Assembly (NCBI RefSeq): GCF_011927835.1
Contig: NZ_JAATJH010000009.1
Location: 79,264-137,808, forward strand
DNA from: Neolewinella antarctica
GTDB taxonomy: Bacteria > Bacteroidota > Bacteroidia > Chitinophagales > Saprospiraceae
Length of the DNA stretch: 58,545 nucleotides
Direction: 5' to 3'
The translations under genes and the position numbers were made by a program. Under the pieces are notes generated by a model that did not search any database, was not told where the DNA came from, and saw nothing but the letters and a program-made list of their open reading frames with translations. Positions 29,348 through 37,694 of the stretch are shown piece after piece. Each line of letters begins with the position of its first letter. The first letter of the stretch is position 1.

Positions 29348-29359
29348 TTGTATAACGGG

Positions 29360-29377
29360 GGCGCTGTCGCGGGTGCA
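29360..29377 (+). repeat. Dispersed 18-bp GC-rich motif, copy 8
   Basis: GGCGCTGTCGCGGGTGCA lies 12 bp past the stop of the triple-CBM gene, in its sense. Confidence 0.7.
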
Positions 29378-29386
29378 ATGACGTAG

Positions 29387-29443
29387 GTAAAGCAAGGGTA
29401 ATAAGGTAGTACGAAATGTACTACGCCCTATTACTGCTTTTAC
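29387..29443 (+). terminator. Long imperfect hairpin after the triple-CBM gene
   Basis: Arms from GTAAAGCA to GGTAGTAC and from GTACTAC to TGCTTTTAC pair imperfectly around GAAAT. It lacks a clear T-run, so it could be an mRNA 3'-end stabiliser rather than an intrinsic terminator. Confidence 0.45.
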
Positions 29444-29520
29444 GGTTACTACCTTGCATCTACGATATCGCCCCATTATTTTTATATCTATATTAATTAC
29501 CCCACCAGCCCCTCGTTAAT

Positions 29521-31365
29521 ATGGCCCGTCTACTGCTGCTGCTAGTCGCACTATTACCATTATCCTGCGGTGAACGCGACGCATCTCCCGCCGTAACGCC
29601 AGATTTAGGCCGCCCGAACATACTTTTCATCCTGACCGACGACCAGGGCATCGGCGACTTATCCCTCCACGGCAACGACTCCATCCGTACCCCGAATATG
29701 GATGCCTTACTAAGCTCCGGCGCAAAATTCAACCGCTTCTACGTCAGCCCCGTCTGCGCGCCGACCCGCGCCAGTTTCCTCAGTGGATTGTACGCACCCC
29801 GCACGGGCGCCGTCTTCGTCACCCGCCGCCGGGAAACGATGGACGACGCCGTAATAACCATCCCCGAACACCTGAAAAAAGCCGGCTACCGCACCGGACT
29901 GTTCGGTAAGTGGCACAACGGGGCGACCAAGCCCTACGATCCGGCAGGGCAGGGTTTCGACGAGTTTCTGGGCTTCACGCTCGGCCATTTTAACGATTAC
30001 TTCAACGGCGAATTGGAGAACGAAAACAACGAAGCTGTTCCCTTCAGCGGCGACCTGACGCAAATACTGACCGACACCGCCGCCGCCTTCATGCTCGAAG
30101 ACACCGATCAGCCCTTCTTCACCATGCTGACCTATCAGGCCCCGCACACGCCCGTCCAGGTAGCCGACAAATACTGGGACGCCGTCAAAACTCGCGGCCT
30201 GACCGACTACAACACCGGCATCTACGCCATGATCGAATCCATCGACGACCGTATCGGCCAACTACTCGAACGACTTGAAGCCGCCGGCAAACTCGACAAC
30301 ACCATCATCGTCTTCAGCACCGATAACGGGCCCAACGGCGATCGTTACCGAATGGGTTTTAAGGGTGTTAAAGGCCAGGTGGACGAGGGCGGCGTGCGCG
30401 TACCGTTCGTGATCAAATTCCCGGGCGAACACCTTGCCAACGGAGTGCAATATGACGTTGCCGCCGCCGCCCACATCGACCTGCTGCCAACCCTGCTCGA
30501 AGCAGTTGGCCTACCCGTTCCCGCCGGGCTCGACGGCCGTAGTCTAATCCCTTTGCTAACGCTGGACGCGACACAGGGATTCTCACCCGGAGATCAGACC
30601 GATTCGATCCTCCGTTCCTCTTTCTTCCGCGACATCTATGCCTTCAAACAGGGCTACGATTTCAAACCCTACCCGGGCAGTATGCGCTCCGGCGAAAACC
30701 TGTACGTACTGCGAAGCCCGGGTGAACACGAACTGTATAACCTGCGTAGAGATACTGGGCAAACCAATAACCTGTACACTGCCGAAACGCCGAAAGCCAT
30801 CAACGATGAGAACTACACCGAGCAGGACCTGACGGGAAACACCGGCCAGCAAATGGCCCGCCGCTACGCCGCTTTCGCCGCCACCGTGGCCCGCCCCGAC
30901 TTGGTTGCTCCACCGATAAATCTAGATGCCGCCGCCGGCCCGGTCCACTTGCTCGCCCACGAAGGAGAACCGCTCGGTAAAACACATTTCAACGATGAAT
31001 ACGGCTGGGCAAACGACTGGTTCGTCGATCTCGATGCGGAGGGAGCCGTCTGGCCCGTCGTTACTACCAAAGAGAGAACTTACGTAGCCGTCATCAAGTA
31101 CCACAACGACGAAGCGACCAGCCGCACCATCCGGTTATTATCGGATTCCGGAGCGGATTATTCTGCCGAGCTACCCCGTTTCGCGACCGAGCAAATACCC
31201 GTGGCTGACCGTACGAAACGTAAAGAAGTATATCCGCGTAGCTGGGGGGAGTTCCGTACGGAACAAGTGGTTATTCCGGCGGGAACTACGGAACTACGGG
31301 TAGCTACCGACGGAAAGCCCGGCGTCTGGGTAAAAGAAATTACCTTACTAGAAGTCAGTCGTTAA
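29521..31365 (+). CDS. Sulfatase (arylsulfatase-type) lipoprotein
   Basis: It hydrolyses sulfate esters, probably from a sulfated sugar or polysaccharide in the periplasm or on the cell surface. The 614-residue protein has a lipoprotein signal ending at C16 (LLPLSC). The alkaline-phosphatase-fold N-terminal domain carries metal-ligand aspartates in FILTDDQGIGD. The formylglycine signature CAPTR has the modifiable cysteine at C79; GLFGKWHNG and FSTDNGPNG are further family motifs. An extra C-terminal beta-rich region (about 480-614) is present. Activation needs a formylglycine-generating enzyme, which is not in this window. It sits at the end of the mannan locus and may serve a sulfated substrate, or belong to an independent unit. 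Confidence 0.9.
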   Translation: MARLLLLLVALLPLSCGERDASPAVTPDLGRPNILFILTDDQGIGDLSLHGNDSIRTPNMDALLSSGAKFNRFYVSPVCAPTRASFLSGLYAPRTGAVFVTRRRETMDDAVITIPEHLKKAGYRTGLFGKWHNGATKPYDPAGQGFDEFLGFTLGHFNDYFNGELENENNEAVPFSGDLTQILTDTAAAFMLEDTDQPFFTMLTYQAPHTPVQVADKYWDAVKTRGLTDYNTGIYAMIESIDDRIGQLLERLEAAGKLDNTIIVFSTDNGPNGDRYRMGFKGVKGQVDEGGVRVPFVIKFPGEHLANGVQYDVAAAAHIDLLPTLLEAVGLPVPAGLDGRSLIPLLTLDATQGFSPGDQTDSILRSSFFRDIYAFKQGYDFKPYPGSMRSGENLYVLRSPGEHELYNLRRDTGQTNNLYTAETPKAINDENYTEQDLTGNTGQQMARRYAAFAATVARPDLVAPPINLDAAAGPVHLLAHEGEPLGKTHFNDEYGWANDWFVDLDAEGAVWPVVTTKERTYVAVIKYHNDEATSRTIRLLSDSGADYSAELPRFATEQIPVADRTKRKEVYPRSWGEFRTEQVVIPAGTTELRVATDGKPGVWVKEITLLEVSR

Positions 31366-31373
31366 AGTTCTTC

Positions 31374-32159
31374 TCACCAATCTTTTCCCGACCCACATCC
31401 GGAATTCTCCCCCGTCTGCAAGCGCCGCATCGTCTGCTTCTCCGCTTCCGCCGCGATTTCTAATTGCCGCTCCGCCTCCGCCCGGCTCATGCGCGGTGTC
31501 TGCTGGTCGGCGTTCGGCTGGCCCTCTTCGGAGGCTTGCCCCTGTTCGCTGTTCTGTGACTCCCCGTCCTGCGGCTTTTGATCCTCCGGCTCCCGGTCGG
31601 ACTGCTGGTCGCCCTGGCTTTCCTGACCGTCTTCGCCTTCGTTCGGGTCGCCCTGGCCGCCTTCTTGCTCCTGCGGGTCCTGGTCGTCCTGTTCCGGCTT
31701 GTCCTCCTCATCTTGGTCCTGCTGTTGCTCTTCCTGCGCCTGCATCTGGCGAATGGCTTTGCTCAGATTGTACTTCGTTGCCTTGTCGTCGGGGTTGATA
31801 CGCAGCGACTGTTTGTAACTCTCCACCGCCTCCTTATACTGTTCTTGTTGGTACTGCGCGTCGGCTAAGTTGCGGTAGGCACTACTTCGAATATCGGGTC
31901 TTTCAGAAAGGCTAGCGGCCTCCTCGTAGCGCTTGGCGGCTTCCTCAAAATCCCCCTGCTCGTAGAGTGCGTTACCGGAATTGTAATTACCCTGGGCGCT
32001 GTTCTCCGCTTCGAGCGCATTGGCGTATTCCCGACGAGCTTCGTCGAAGTTCTTGTCCTTGTAAGCCTTATCCCCCCGCCGTAGCGCATTATGGCCGGCC
32101 TGCGCGGACAGACTAGTAGAAACTAACAAGCAGCAGAGAATCAATAATTTCTGGATCAT
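31374..32159 (-). CDS. batC: BatC-type tetratricopeptide protein
   Basis: The 261-residue exported protein of the Bat system starts at ATG 32159 (signal MIQKLLILCCLLVSTSLSAQ); a longer frame to 32327 has no signal. Three to four TPR units occupy about residues 22-135 (GDKAYKDKNFDEARREYANA, YKEAVESYKQSLRINPDDK). A highly acidic Gln/Glu/Asp-rich low-complexity stretch follows (about 140-215). The C-terminus is short and helical and ends in KDW, as is usual for BatC-like proteins. TPRs probably bind BatB or BatD. It lies 213 bp after the esterase gene, which separates it from batB. Confidence 0.85.
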   Translation of the reverse strand: MIQKLLILCCLLVSTSLSAQAGHNALRRGDKAYKDKNFDEARREYANALEAENSAQGNYNSGNALYEQGDFEEAAKRYEEAASLSERPDIRSSAYRNLADAQYQQEQYKEAVESYKQSLRINPDDKATKYNLSKAIRQMQAQEEQQQDQDEEDKPEQDDQDPQEQEGGQGDPNEGEDGQESQGDQQSDREPEDQKPQDGESQNSEQGQASEEGQPNADQQTPRMSRAEAERQLEIAAEAEKQTMRRLQTGENSGCGSGKDW

Positions 32160-32220
32160 ACTAATACTGTTTTCCCCGGCTAAGCCGGAACGGGTTCCTT
32201 GCTTCTTAACTAAGCAGCCT

Positions 32221-32238
32221 TGCACCTGCGACCGCGCC
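32221..32238 (-). repeat. Dispersed 18-bp GC-rich motif, copy 9
   Basis: The plus strand reads TGCACCTGCGACCGCGCC. It lies between the esterase stop and the batC start on the minus strand. Confidence 0.7.
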
Positions 32239-32306
32239 TTAATCTCTACAAGGGTGCAACACTTCTTCCTCTCTCCTCCTCTTTTTCTTCCTCCACTTCC
32301 TCTGGC

Positions 32307-32325
32307 GCACGAAGCACTGCGAAGC
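32307..32325 (-). repeat. CTTCG-type dispersed repeat, inverted copy
   Basis: GCACGAAGCACTGCGAAGC is the reverse complement, with one mismatch, of the segment at 68-88. Confidence 0.55.
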
Positions 32326-32372
32326 AAAACCCGCGGAGCGCTGACGGGGGCAAACCAGCGTCAGGCCACCCA

Positions 32373-33851
32373 CTAACGCCCCATAATCCGCTCCAACACC
32401 CGCCGCTGAGAAAACAAACTACAATGCCCCTCCATCGCCACAAACTCAATAACCGCATCCGAAGCCGGCCCGGTAGCCTGCTTAAGAAACGCATCATACT
32501 CCCGCAGCGCATTATTCAGGTAATAATTATCCATATCCCCCATCCAGACGTACACCTTGCCGGCCAGTTTCGGACCGAGCGTCGGCCAGTTTTCCTTCGT
32601 ATGCTTAAGTAGGTCAAACTTCTCCCACTCCTTCACCACCGCCGGGTCGATGACGCCGCTGACCGGATCGAAAACGGGTTTTGGCAAACCATCCGCACCC
32701 CGACCACTATACACCGCGTTCCAGGCACCCCACTGACTCTTGGAGCTGGTGTAGGACCCACTACCCGACACGACGTTCTCGTCGCTCACTTCCCGTTTGA
32801 CCGACAGCGTCGGACGACCGTTTATTGTGCGGTGAGTGGGGGTGAGGTAGCCGTCGCGGTTGTAAAAAGCGTTCTCGTCCTCGTAAAGGTTGATGAGTTG
32901 CATCCAGTTAAAAGAGACTGGGTCCGGGCTGTAAGAATAGACCGCGCCGAACGAATCCGGGTAAAAGGTCATCAACGCTAGCGATACCCAACCGCCGGTC
33001 GAGCAACCATCCACGAACCGGTTCTCCGCGCCCGGAAGGACCCGGTAGTCAGCTTCTATAGCCGGGATCAATTCCTCGATCAGCGCATCCCCGAACGGAC
33101 CGCTGTTGGCGGAGTTGAGTTGGTAGTTGTCGCCGTAGGGTCCGTCGCTGTCCAGGAACACGGAGATAACGTTCGGGCCTTCGTCGGCCCCGTACCAATC
33201 CATAAAACCCTGCTCTTCCACCAGTCTTTGCACCCGCGTGAAGCGCCCGCCATACCCCGCTACGTTGTAACGGATCGGATACCTTTTGCCTGGGTTAGCC
33301 GCGTATCCGGCCGGAAGCAAAACCGCAGCTTTGACCAGTACGTCGGCACCGTGAAAAGTGGATAGCGCCAGACTGCGCATCTCAAATGAATGGACCAGGT
33401 CGGTTTCAACCAAGACCGGTTCTCGCCGCGCTTCGGTGAGCACAAGCGATGCTTCACCATTACCGAATTCGATCGCTTTCTCTTCGCTCCGCAGGGTGTT
33501 TGGCAAGCTATCGGAGATTGGGTATTGCTTCTGGTGGTACTCCGCCCAGACGGTGTAACGACCGGTCGTTAATTCAGAGAATTTATTGTCTCCGCTATTG
33601 GTCCAGTTATCAGACGAACGAATCGTCACGGCACCACCATCTAATCCTTTTATTGACACACCGAAGGTTTCTGACTTCCCTGCCTCGTCTTTGACGTGAA
33701 TCACCAATCGCCCTTCCGGCCGCGTTTCCTTTTGCAGCTTATCGGCTACTTTCACGACGAAGGCTGTGCTATTGCCACCGACTTGCGCCTCGGTCGCGCA
33801 ACTCAGAAAGCCCAGGGCCAAAACGATAAAGAGAATTCTGTGCATCATCAT
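32373..33851 (-). CDS. CE1/esterase-D-type alpha/beta hydrolase
   Basis: A 492-residue exported esterase-family protein. It has a signal peptide with a possible lipidation cysteine (LALGFLSC, C18). An N-terminal beta-sandwich domain (about 30-150) precedes the alpha/beta hydrolase domain. The nucleophile elbow is GCSTGGW, and a probable catalytic histidine lies near the C-terminus in MEGHCSLF. It resembles enterochelin-esterase/CE1-like proteins that cleave acyl groups from sugars, but the substrate is not readable. Its start overlaps the batB stop by 4 bp, so translation is probably coupled. This is unusual, because batB and batC are normally adjacent. Confidence 0.8.
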   Translation of the reverse strand: MMMHRILFIVLALGFLSCATEAQVGGNSTAFVVKVADKLQKETRPEGRLVIHVKDEAGKSETFGVSIKGLDGGAVTIRSSDNWTNSGDNKFSELTTGRYTVWAEYHQKQYPISDSLPNTLRSEEKAIEFGNGEASLVLTEARREPVLVETDLVHSFEMRSLALSTFHGADVLVKAAVLLPAGYAANPGKRYPIRYNVAGYGGRFTRVQRLVEEQGFMDWYGADEGPNVISVFLDSDGPYGDNYQLNSANSGPFGDALIEELIPAIEADYRVLPGAENRFVDGCSTGGWVSLALMTFYPDSFGAVYSYSPDPVSFNWMQLINLYEDENAFYNRDGYLTPTHRTINGRPTLSVKREVSDENVVSGSGSYTSSKSQWGAWNAVYSGRGADGLPKPVFDPVSGVIDPAVVKEWEKFDLLKHTKENWPTLGPKLAGKVYVWMGDMDNYYLNNALREYDAFLKQATGPASDAVIEFVAMEGHCSLFSQRRVLERIMGR

Positions 33852-34873
33852 ATTTCAAATTTTGCAGCCTGCCGCCCATCCTTCCGCCCCAACGCAAACT
33901 CAACTAATAATAACAAAATCGCCGGCCCCAAAAACCAGTAAAAATAGCTATCGTAACTAGAAAACGACTGGCTCTCGAACTCCTGCTTCTCGATCCGATC
34001 CACCCGCGCCTTGATTGCCGCGGCCAGCGCGCCCGAATCTCCCGTTAGCGGAAAATACTGCCCGCCACCCGCACTCGCAATCGCTTCCATCGTCGCCGGA
34101 TCGGCCGACGTCGTTGCCGCCCCGCCACCGGATGCCCGCACGACGTCCTGCCGCCCGTCCGCCAAGTTGATGCGCATCAGACTGCCACTTTCCGTCCCGA
34201 CGCCGATGGTGTAAATCAGTAATCCTTTTTCGTTGGCCGCCCGTGCCGCCGCTACCGCCGAGCCATCGTGGTCCTCCCCGTCAGAGATCAGGATCAGCGC
34301 CCGGTGGTTCGCACTCGTCTCATCAAAAGCCGCCTCCGCCTGCTCGATGGCCGAGCCGAGGTTAGTGCCCTGCGCCGAGATCTGGTAAGGCCCCGCCGAA
34401 GCGATGACTGACTTTACGAACGCGTAATCCGTCGTCAGCGGTGCCTGCATGAGCGAGGTGCAAGTGAATAGCTCCACGCCGATGTTGTTACCCGTTAGTT
34501 CCGTCACCAGCGCCGTAGCGAAATACCGGGCCCGCTCCATTCGGCTCGGTTGCACGTCTTCGGCCAGCATCGAATTCGAAATGTCCAGCCCGATTACCAC
34601 GTCGATGCCCCGCCGCTTGATCTCCTCCCGCTCGGCCGACCACTGCGGGTTCGCCATCGCAAACGACAATAAAGGAATGGATAGGAGCAGAAGCGCAAAC
34701 TTCGTCCACGGCAGCCGCCGGTTCATGCCCGGGGCGAGGTGATCGAGCAGTTCCGTATCCGCAAAGCGGGCCAGGGCGGCGCGGCGGCGGTTCCAGTACC
34801 AGAGGAAAAGACCGAGTAGGATTGGGACTAGGGCTAGTAACCAGAGGTATTCGGGGGATTGTAGGCGGAACAT
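33848..34873 (-). CDS. batB: BatA/BatB-type von Willebrand factor A membrane protein
   Basis: The 341-residue inner-membrane protein has two N-terminal membrane helices (about 8-26 and 60-77). A VWA domain (about 90-300) carries the MIDAS motif DISNSM, and a C-terminal membrane helix (FLGPAILLLLVEFAL) follows. This layout matches the BatA/BatB family of the aerotolerance operon. Whether it corresponds to BatA or BatB cannot be settled by eye, because only one VWA gene is present; the batC-adjacent position favours BatB. A CCACAGAC repeat lies 5 bp ahead of the ATG. Confidence 0.87.
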   Translation of the reverse strand: MFRLQSPEYLWLLALVPILLGLFLWYWNRRRAALARFADTELLDHLAPGMNRRLPWTKFALLLLSIPLLSFAMANPQWSAEREEIKRRGIDVVIGLDISNSMLAEDVQPSRMERARYFATALVTELTGNNIGVELFTCTSLMQAPLTTDYAFVKSVIASAGPYQISAQGTNLGSAIEQAEAAFDETSANHRALILISDGEDHDGSAVAAARAANEKGLLIYTIGVGTESGSLMRINLADGRQDVVRASGGGAATTSADPATMEAIASAGGGQYFPLTGDSGALAAAIKARVDRIEKQEFESQSFSSYDSYFYWFLGPAILLLLVEFALGRKDGRQAAKFEI

Positions 34874-34878
34874 GTGTC

Positions 34879-34906
34879 GGTCTGTGGTCTAAAGTCTGTG
34901 GTCTGG
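34879..34906 (-). repeat. CCACAGAC tandem repeat ahead of batB
   Basis: In coding sense it reads as two CCACAGAC-type units (CAGACCACAGAC and AGACCACAGACC) just before the batB ATG. Confidence 0.6.
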
Positions 34907-34981
34907 CGGATTGTGATTCGCAAATTACGGGGTCTGGCACTAATTGGTGGTTTACTGGGGTAATTAGCGCTCGTATCGCAC

Positions 34982-35018
34982 AAAAAAAACGCCCGCTAAC
35001 TTAAGTCGGCGGGCGTTT
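34982..35018 (-). terminator. Rho-independent terminator of the YceI gene
   Basis: AACGCCCGC and GCGGGCGTT pair around a 12-nt loop. On the minus strand the stem is followed by eight T. It lies 23 bp past the YceI stop. Confidence 0.88.
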
Positions 35019-35040
35019 CTTCAATAATTCTATGGCGGGC

Positions 35041-35709
35041 TTACTCCCGGTTAGCCACTAACGTGATCTGTAGGCCGAGTTCGTCACTGATGATCTTGTC
35101 CTTGACTTGTTGTACGATGCTGTTGCCGTAAGACACGCCCCAGTCGTTCCGGTCGATGGTGAACTTCGGCGTTTCGGCCGTCATTTTGTCGCCATCAATG
35201 GTGATGGTAGCGGGGATCGTTACGGAGCGCTCCTTACCCTTCATCGTGAGGTTGCCGCTGATCATGTGGGTATGATCGGTCGCTTCCATGGGGGAGATCT
35301 TTACCAGGTTGAAATCCGCCGTCGGGTACTGCGCTACGTCGAAGAAGTCGGGTGCCTGGAGGTGGCCGACGAGTTTTGCGCCGTCTTCCTCGGGCAAGTC
35401 GGTGTTGACCATTTTGCTCATGTCCATGGAAAACTTGCCGGAAACGATGTTACCGTCTTCGGTCGTGACGACCATGCGTCCGTCCTCTACGGGGATGGTG
35501 CCCTGGTGGCCGCCACCTACGGCTTTCGTGCCTTCCCAGGTAATCATGCTGGCGCTGGGGTCAACCACAAACTCCGCGGAAGCCATTGCCGTGGAATTGC
35601 CGTCGCCGTCCGCGAGCGCATCGCCGGAAGTGACTTCGGTGCCCTCGGGGCTACCGCCACATGCGACGAAGAAAAGGGAAAGGAACAGGAGGGAGAATAA
35701 ATGTTTCAT
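35041..35709 (-). CDS. YceI-family lipoprotein
   Basis: YceI-like proteins form a lipocalin-like beta-barrel that binds an isoprenoid or other hydrophobic ligand in the periplasm; physiological role is generally unclear. The 222-residue product has a lipoprotein signal with C17 (LFFVACGG). A polar linker (about 18-45) and the YceI domain (about 46-220) follow. Family segments are visible in SMITWEGTKAVGGGHQG, HLQAPDFFDVAQYPTADF, GNLTMKGKERSVTIPA and DRNDWGVSYG. It is monocistronic, with its own strong terminator. Confidence 0.92.
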   Translation of the reverse strand: MKHLFSLLFLSLFFVACGGSPEGTEVTSGDALADGDGNSTAMASAEFVVDPSASMITWEGTKAVGGGHQGTIPVEDGRMVVTTEDGNIVSGKFSMDMSKMVNTDLPEEDGAKLVGHLQAPDFFDVAQYPTADFNLVKISPMEATDHTHMISGNLTMKGKERSVTIPATITIDGDKMTAETPKFTIDRNDWGVSYGNSIVQQVKDKIISDELGLQITLVANRE

Positions 35710-35866
35710 TGAGTGAATTTTGTGTGAATAGTGATTAACGAGAAACCACCGATTTGTATTTGATGTACCTACAACGTTTTTGGAGTGGCGTGGTTGAACG
35801 GTTTAATAATTATTACGCGACTGGTTCACGTAAGAGATTGTAACCCTCCGAGAAGTAAGTTATGGG

Positions 35867-35971
35867 AACACAAAAAGCACATAAGAAAACATAAGCACAA
35901 AAAAGCGGGAACGCCATACTACTTCCCAGCACCCTTTTGTGTTTTTCTGCTGTTTTTGTGCTTTCTGTGTT
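35867..35971. repeat. CACAAAAGCAC-type inverted repeat, copy 1
   Basis: AACACAAAAAGCAC (35867-35880) pairs with GTGCTTTCTGTGTT (35958-35971). Further CACAAAA/TTTTGTG blocks lie inside. A related hairpin is at 37591-37672. Confidence 0.65.
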
Positions 35972-36006
35972 AAAAAAAGACTTCCGTGTAGCACTATTTA
36001 ACAAAA

Positions 36007-36045
36007 GAAACGGCACCCCTTCCACAGAGGAAGCGATGCCGTTTC
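36007..36045 (-). terminator. Rho-independent terminator of gnd
   Basis: GAAACGGCA and TGCCGTTTC flank an imperfect inner stem. On the minus strand the hairpin is followed by TTTTG. It lies 23 bp past the gnd stop. Confidence 0.8.
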
Positions 36046-36067
36046 AAGTCTGCTAAATGCGGTAGAA

Positions 36068-37483
36068 CTACTTACCCCAGTCCGTATGAAAAATACCCGC
36101 CTGATCGATCCGCTCGTAAGTATGCGAACCGAAGTAATCCCGCTGCGCCTGCACCATATTGAGTGGTAAGCGCTCGGAGCGGAAAGCGTCGTAGTAATTC
36201 AGGGCGGACGACATACAGAGCGTCGGGATGCCCTGCTGCATGGCGGTTGCGATAACGTCCACGGCACTGTCACGGCAGTCGAACAACTCGTCGCGGAATT
36301 CTGAGGTAGCCATCATGTTCTTTAGCCCGTCCCGCTTGCTGTAAGCTTTACGAATCTTTTCGAGCAGCGTCGCCCGGATGATGCAGCCACCACGCCAGAT
36401 GCGGGCAATGCCCTCCAGATCGAGGTCATAGTTAAGGTCTTCACTCGCCTCGGCCAGCAGGTGCATGCCCTGGGCGTAGGTAATGATGAAGCTGGAGTAA
36501 AGTGCTTTCTCAACGGCTACGGCCAAATCTTGACCCTTCAGCGTAGAATCGTGGGGGTGTACGTGCTCAAACATCTTCGAAGTATCCTGGCGGAACTGCT
36601 TGAAGGCGGAAATGCCCCGCATCGTCACGGCCGCGTCGATCGTCGGGGTAGGTACACCGAGGTTCATCGCCGACTGGCTCGTCCACTTACCGGTGCCCTT
36701 TTGCTTGGCCTTGTCGAGGATGAGGTCGAGCAGGTGACCGTCCATCTTGTCGTCGCGCTGCTTGAGGATGTCGGCGCTGATCTCGACCAGGAAGCTGTTC
36801 AGGCGGCCCTTGTTCCACTCGTCGAACAGGGCGCTCATGTCGTCGTTGCTCATGCCGCCGGCGCGCTTGAGGATGTCATAGGCTTCGGCGATGAGCTGCA
36901 TCAGGCCGTACTCGACGCCGTTGTGGACCATCTTGACGTAATGGCCGGAGCTGGATTCACCAATGTAAGTGACGCAGGGCTCGCCGTTGACTTTCGCCGC
37001 CACGGTTTCCAGCACGGACTTCACGTCGTTCCAAGCTGACTTGTCGCCACCGGGCATAATGCTGGGGCCACGGCGGGCACCTTCCGCACCGCCGGAAACG
37101 CCCGTGCCGAGGAAGCGAATGTTTTTTGTTTTCAGGTATTCGTAACGGCGGTTCGTGTCGTCGTAGTGGCTGTTGCCGCCGTCGATGATGATGTCGTTAT
37201 CGTCGAGCAGGGGCAGCAGGCCTTCGATCACGGCATCCACGATCTTTCCGGCCGGCACCAACAACATGATCTTGCGCGGCTTACTCAGCAACGAGACGAA
37301 TTCTTTTTGCGTCCCGACGCCCTTGACGTTCATGCCCTCACCTTCCGCGTTCAGGGCGGTGACGGATTCGGCGTCGATGTCCGTACCGAGGGCGGCAAAC
37401 CCGTCGTCGGCGACGTTGAGTAAGAAATTACGGCCCATCACGCCGAGGCCGATCATGCCAAAATCATATAGTTGGTGGTTCAT
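36068..37483 (-). CDS. gnd: 6-phosphogluconate dehydrogenase, decarboxylating
   Basis: It oxidatively decarboxylates 6-phosphogluconate to ribulose-5-phosphate with production of NADPH, in the oxidative pentose phosphate pathway. The 471-residue length is standard. The N-terminal Rossmann fold starts with GMIGLGVMGRN. The substrate-binding signature GVSGGAEGARRGPS, the catalytic region VKMVHNGVEYG and the C-terminal helical domain ending in RIDQAGIFHTDWG are all present. It is a single gene with its own terminator; no zwf or pgl is adjacent. Confidence 0.97.
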   Translation of the reverse strand: MNHQLYDFGMIGLGVMGRNFLLNVADDGFAALGTDIDAESVTALNAEGEGMNVKGVGTQKEFVSLLSKPRKIMLLVPAGKIVDAVIEGLLPLLDDNDIIIDGGNSHYDDTNRRYEYLKTKNIRFLGTGVSGGAEGARRGPSIMPGGDKSAWNDVKSVLETVAAKVNGEPCVTYIGESSSGHYVKMVHNGVEYGLMQLIAEAYDILKRAGGMSNDDMSALFDEWNKGRLNSFLVEISADILKQRDDKMDGHLLDLILDKAKQKGTGKWTSQSAMNLGVPTPTIDAAVTMRGISAFKQFRQDTSKMFEHVHPHDSTLKGQDLAVAVEKALYSSFIITYAQGMHLLAEASEDLNYDLDLEGIARIWRGGCIIRATLLEKIRKAYSKRDGLKNMMATSEFRDELFDCRDSAVDVIATAMQQGIPTLCMSSALNYYDAFRSERLPLNMVQAQRDYFGSHTYERIDQAGIFHTDWGK

Positions 37484-37590
37484 ATTGTTGTGTTAACTTT
37501 ATTTATAACAATACAAGGTAGTAAGTCCGCCGGGGTTCGGTGGGGTGGAGGCACGACATTTAGCTAACTGATCTTACGCAACCAGATTTT

Positions 37591-37672
37591 GCCACAAAAT
37601 CACAAAAGCATAGACAAAAGATGCTTCAGTGTAGCCGAAGAGCTCTTTTCTGTGCTTTTGTGTTTATGTGGC
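37591..37672. repeat. CACAAAAGCAC-type hairpin, copy 2
   Basis: GCCACAAAATCACAAAAGCA at 37591-37610 pairs imperfectly with the segment ending GTGTTTATGTGGC at 37672. It lies between gnd and the small membrane gene. Confidence 0.7.
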
Positions 37673-37694
37673 TAAGAAATCTTAGGAACACAAA

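Larger units (their letters stand above)
35710..36067. other. Intergenic region with A-rich hairpin
   Basis: 358 bp without a supported gene. It contains the CACAAAAGCAC inverted repeat (35867-35971) and the gnd terminator (36007-36045). Confidence 0.55.

Noticed and set aside
33229..33252. Another copy of the GC-rich motif
   Set aside because: It matches only the GCACCCGCG half and lies inside the esterase coding sequence, so it is probably chance.
35107..35700. 197-residue frame on the plus strand opposite the YceI gene
   Set aside because: It mirrors a well-supported YceI lipoprotein gene and shows no domain or signal of its own.
36461..37039. 192-residue frame opposite gnd
   Set aside because: It is an antisense shadow of gnd without family features.
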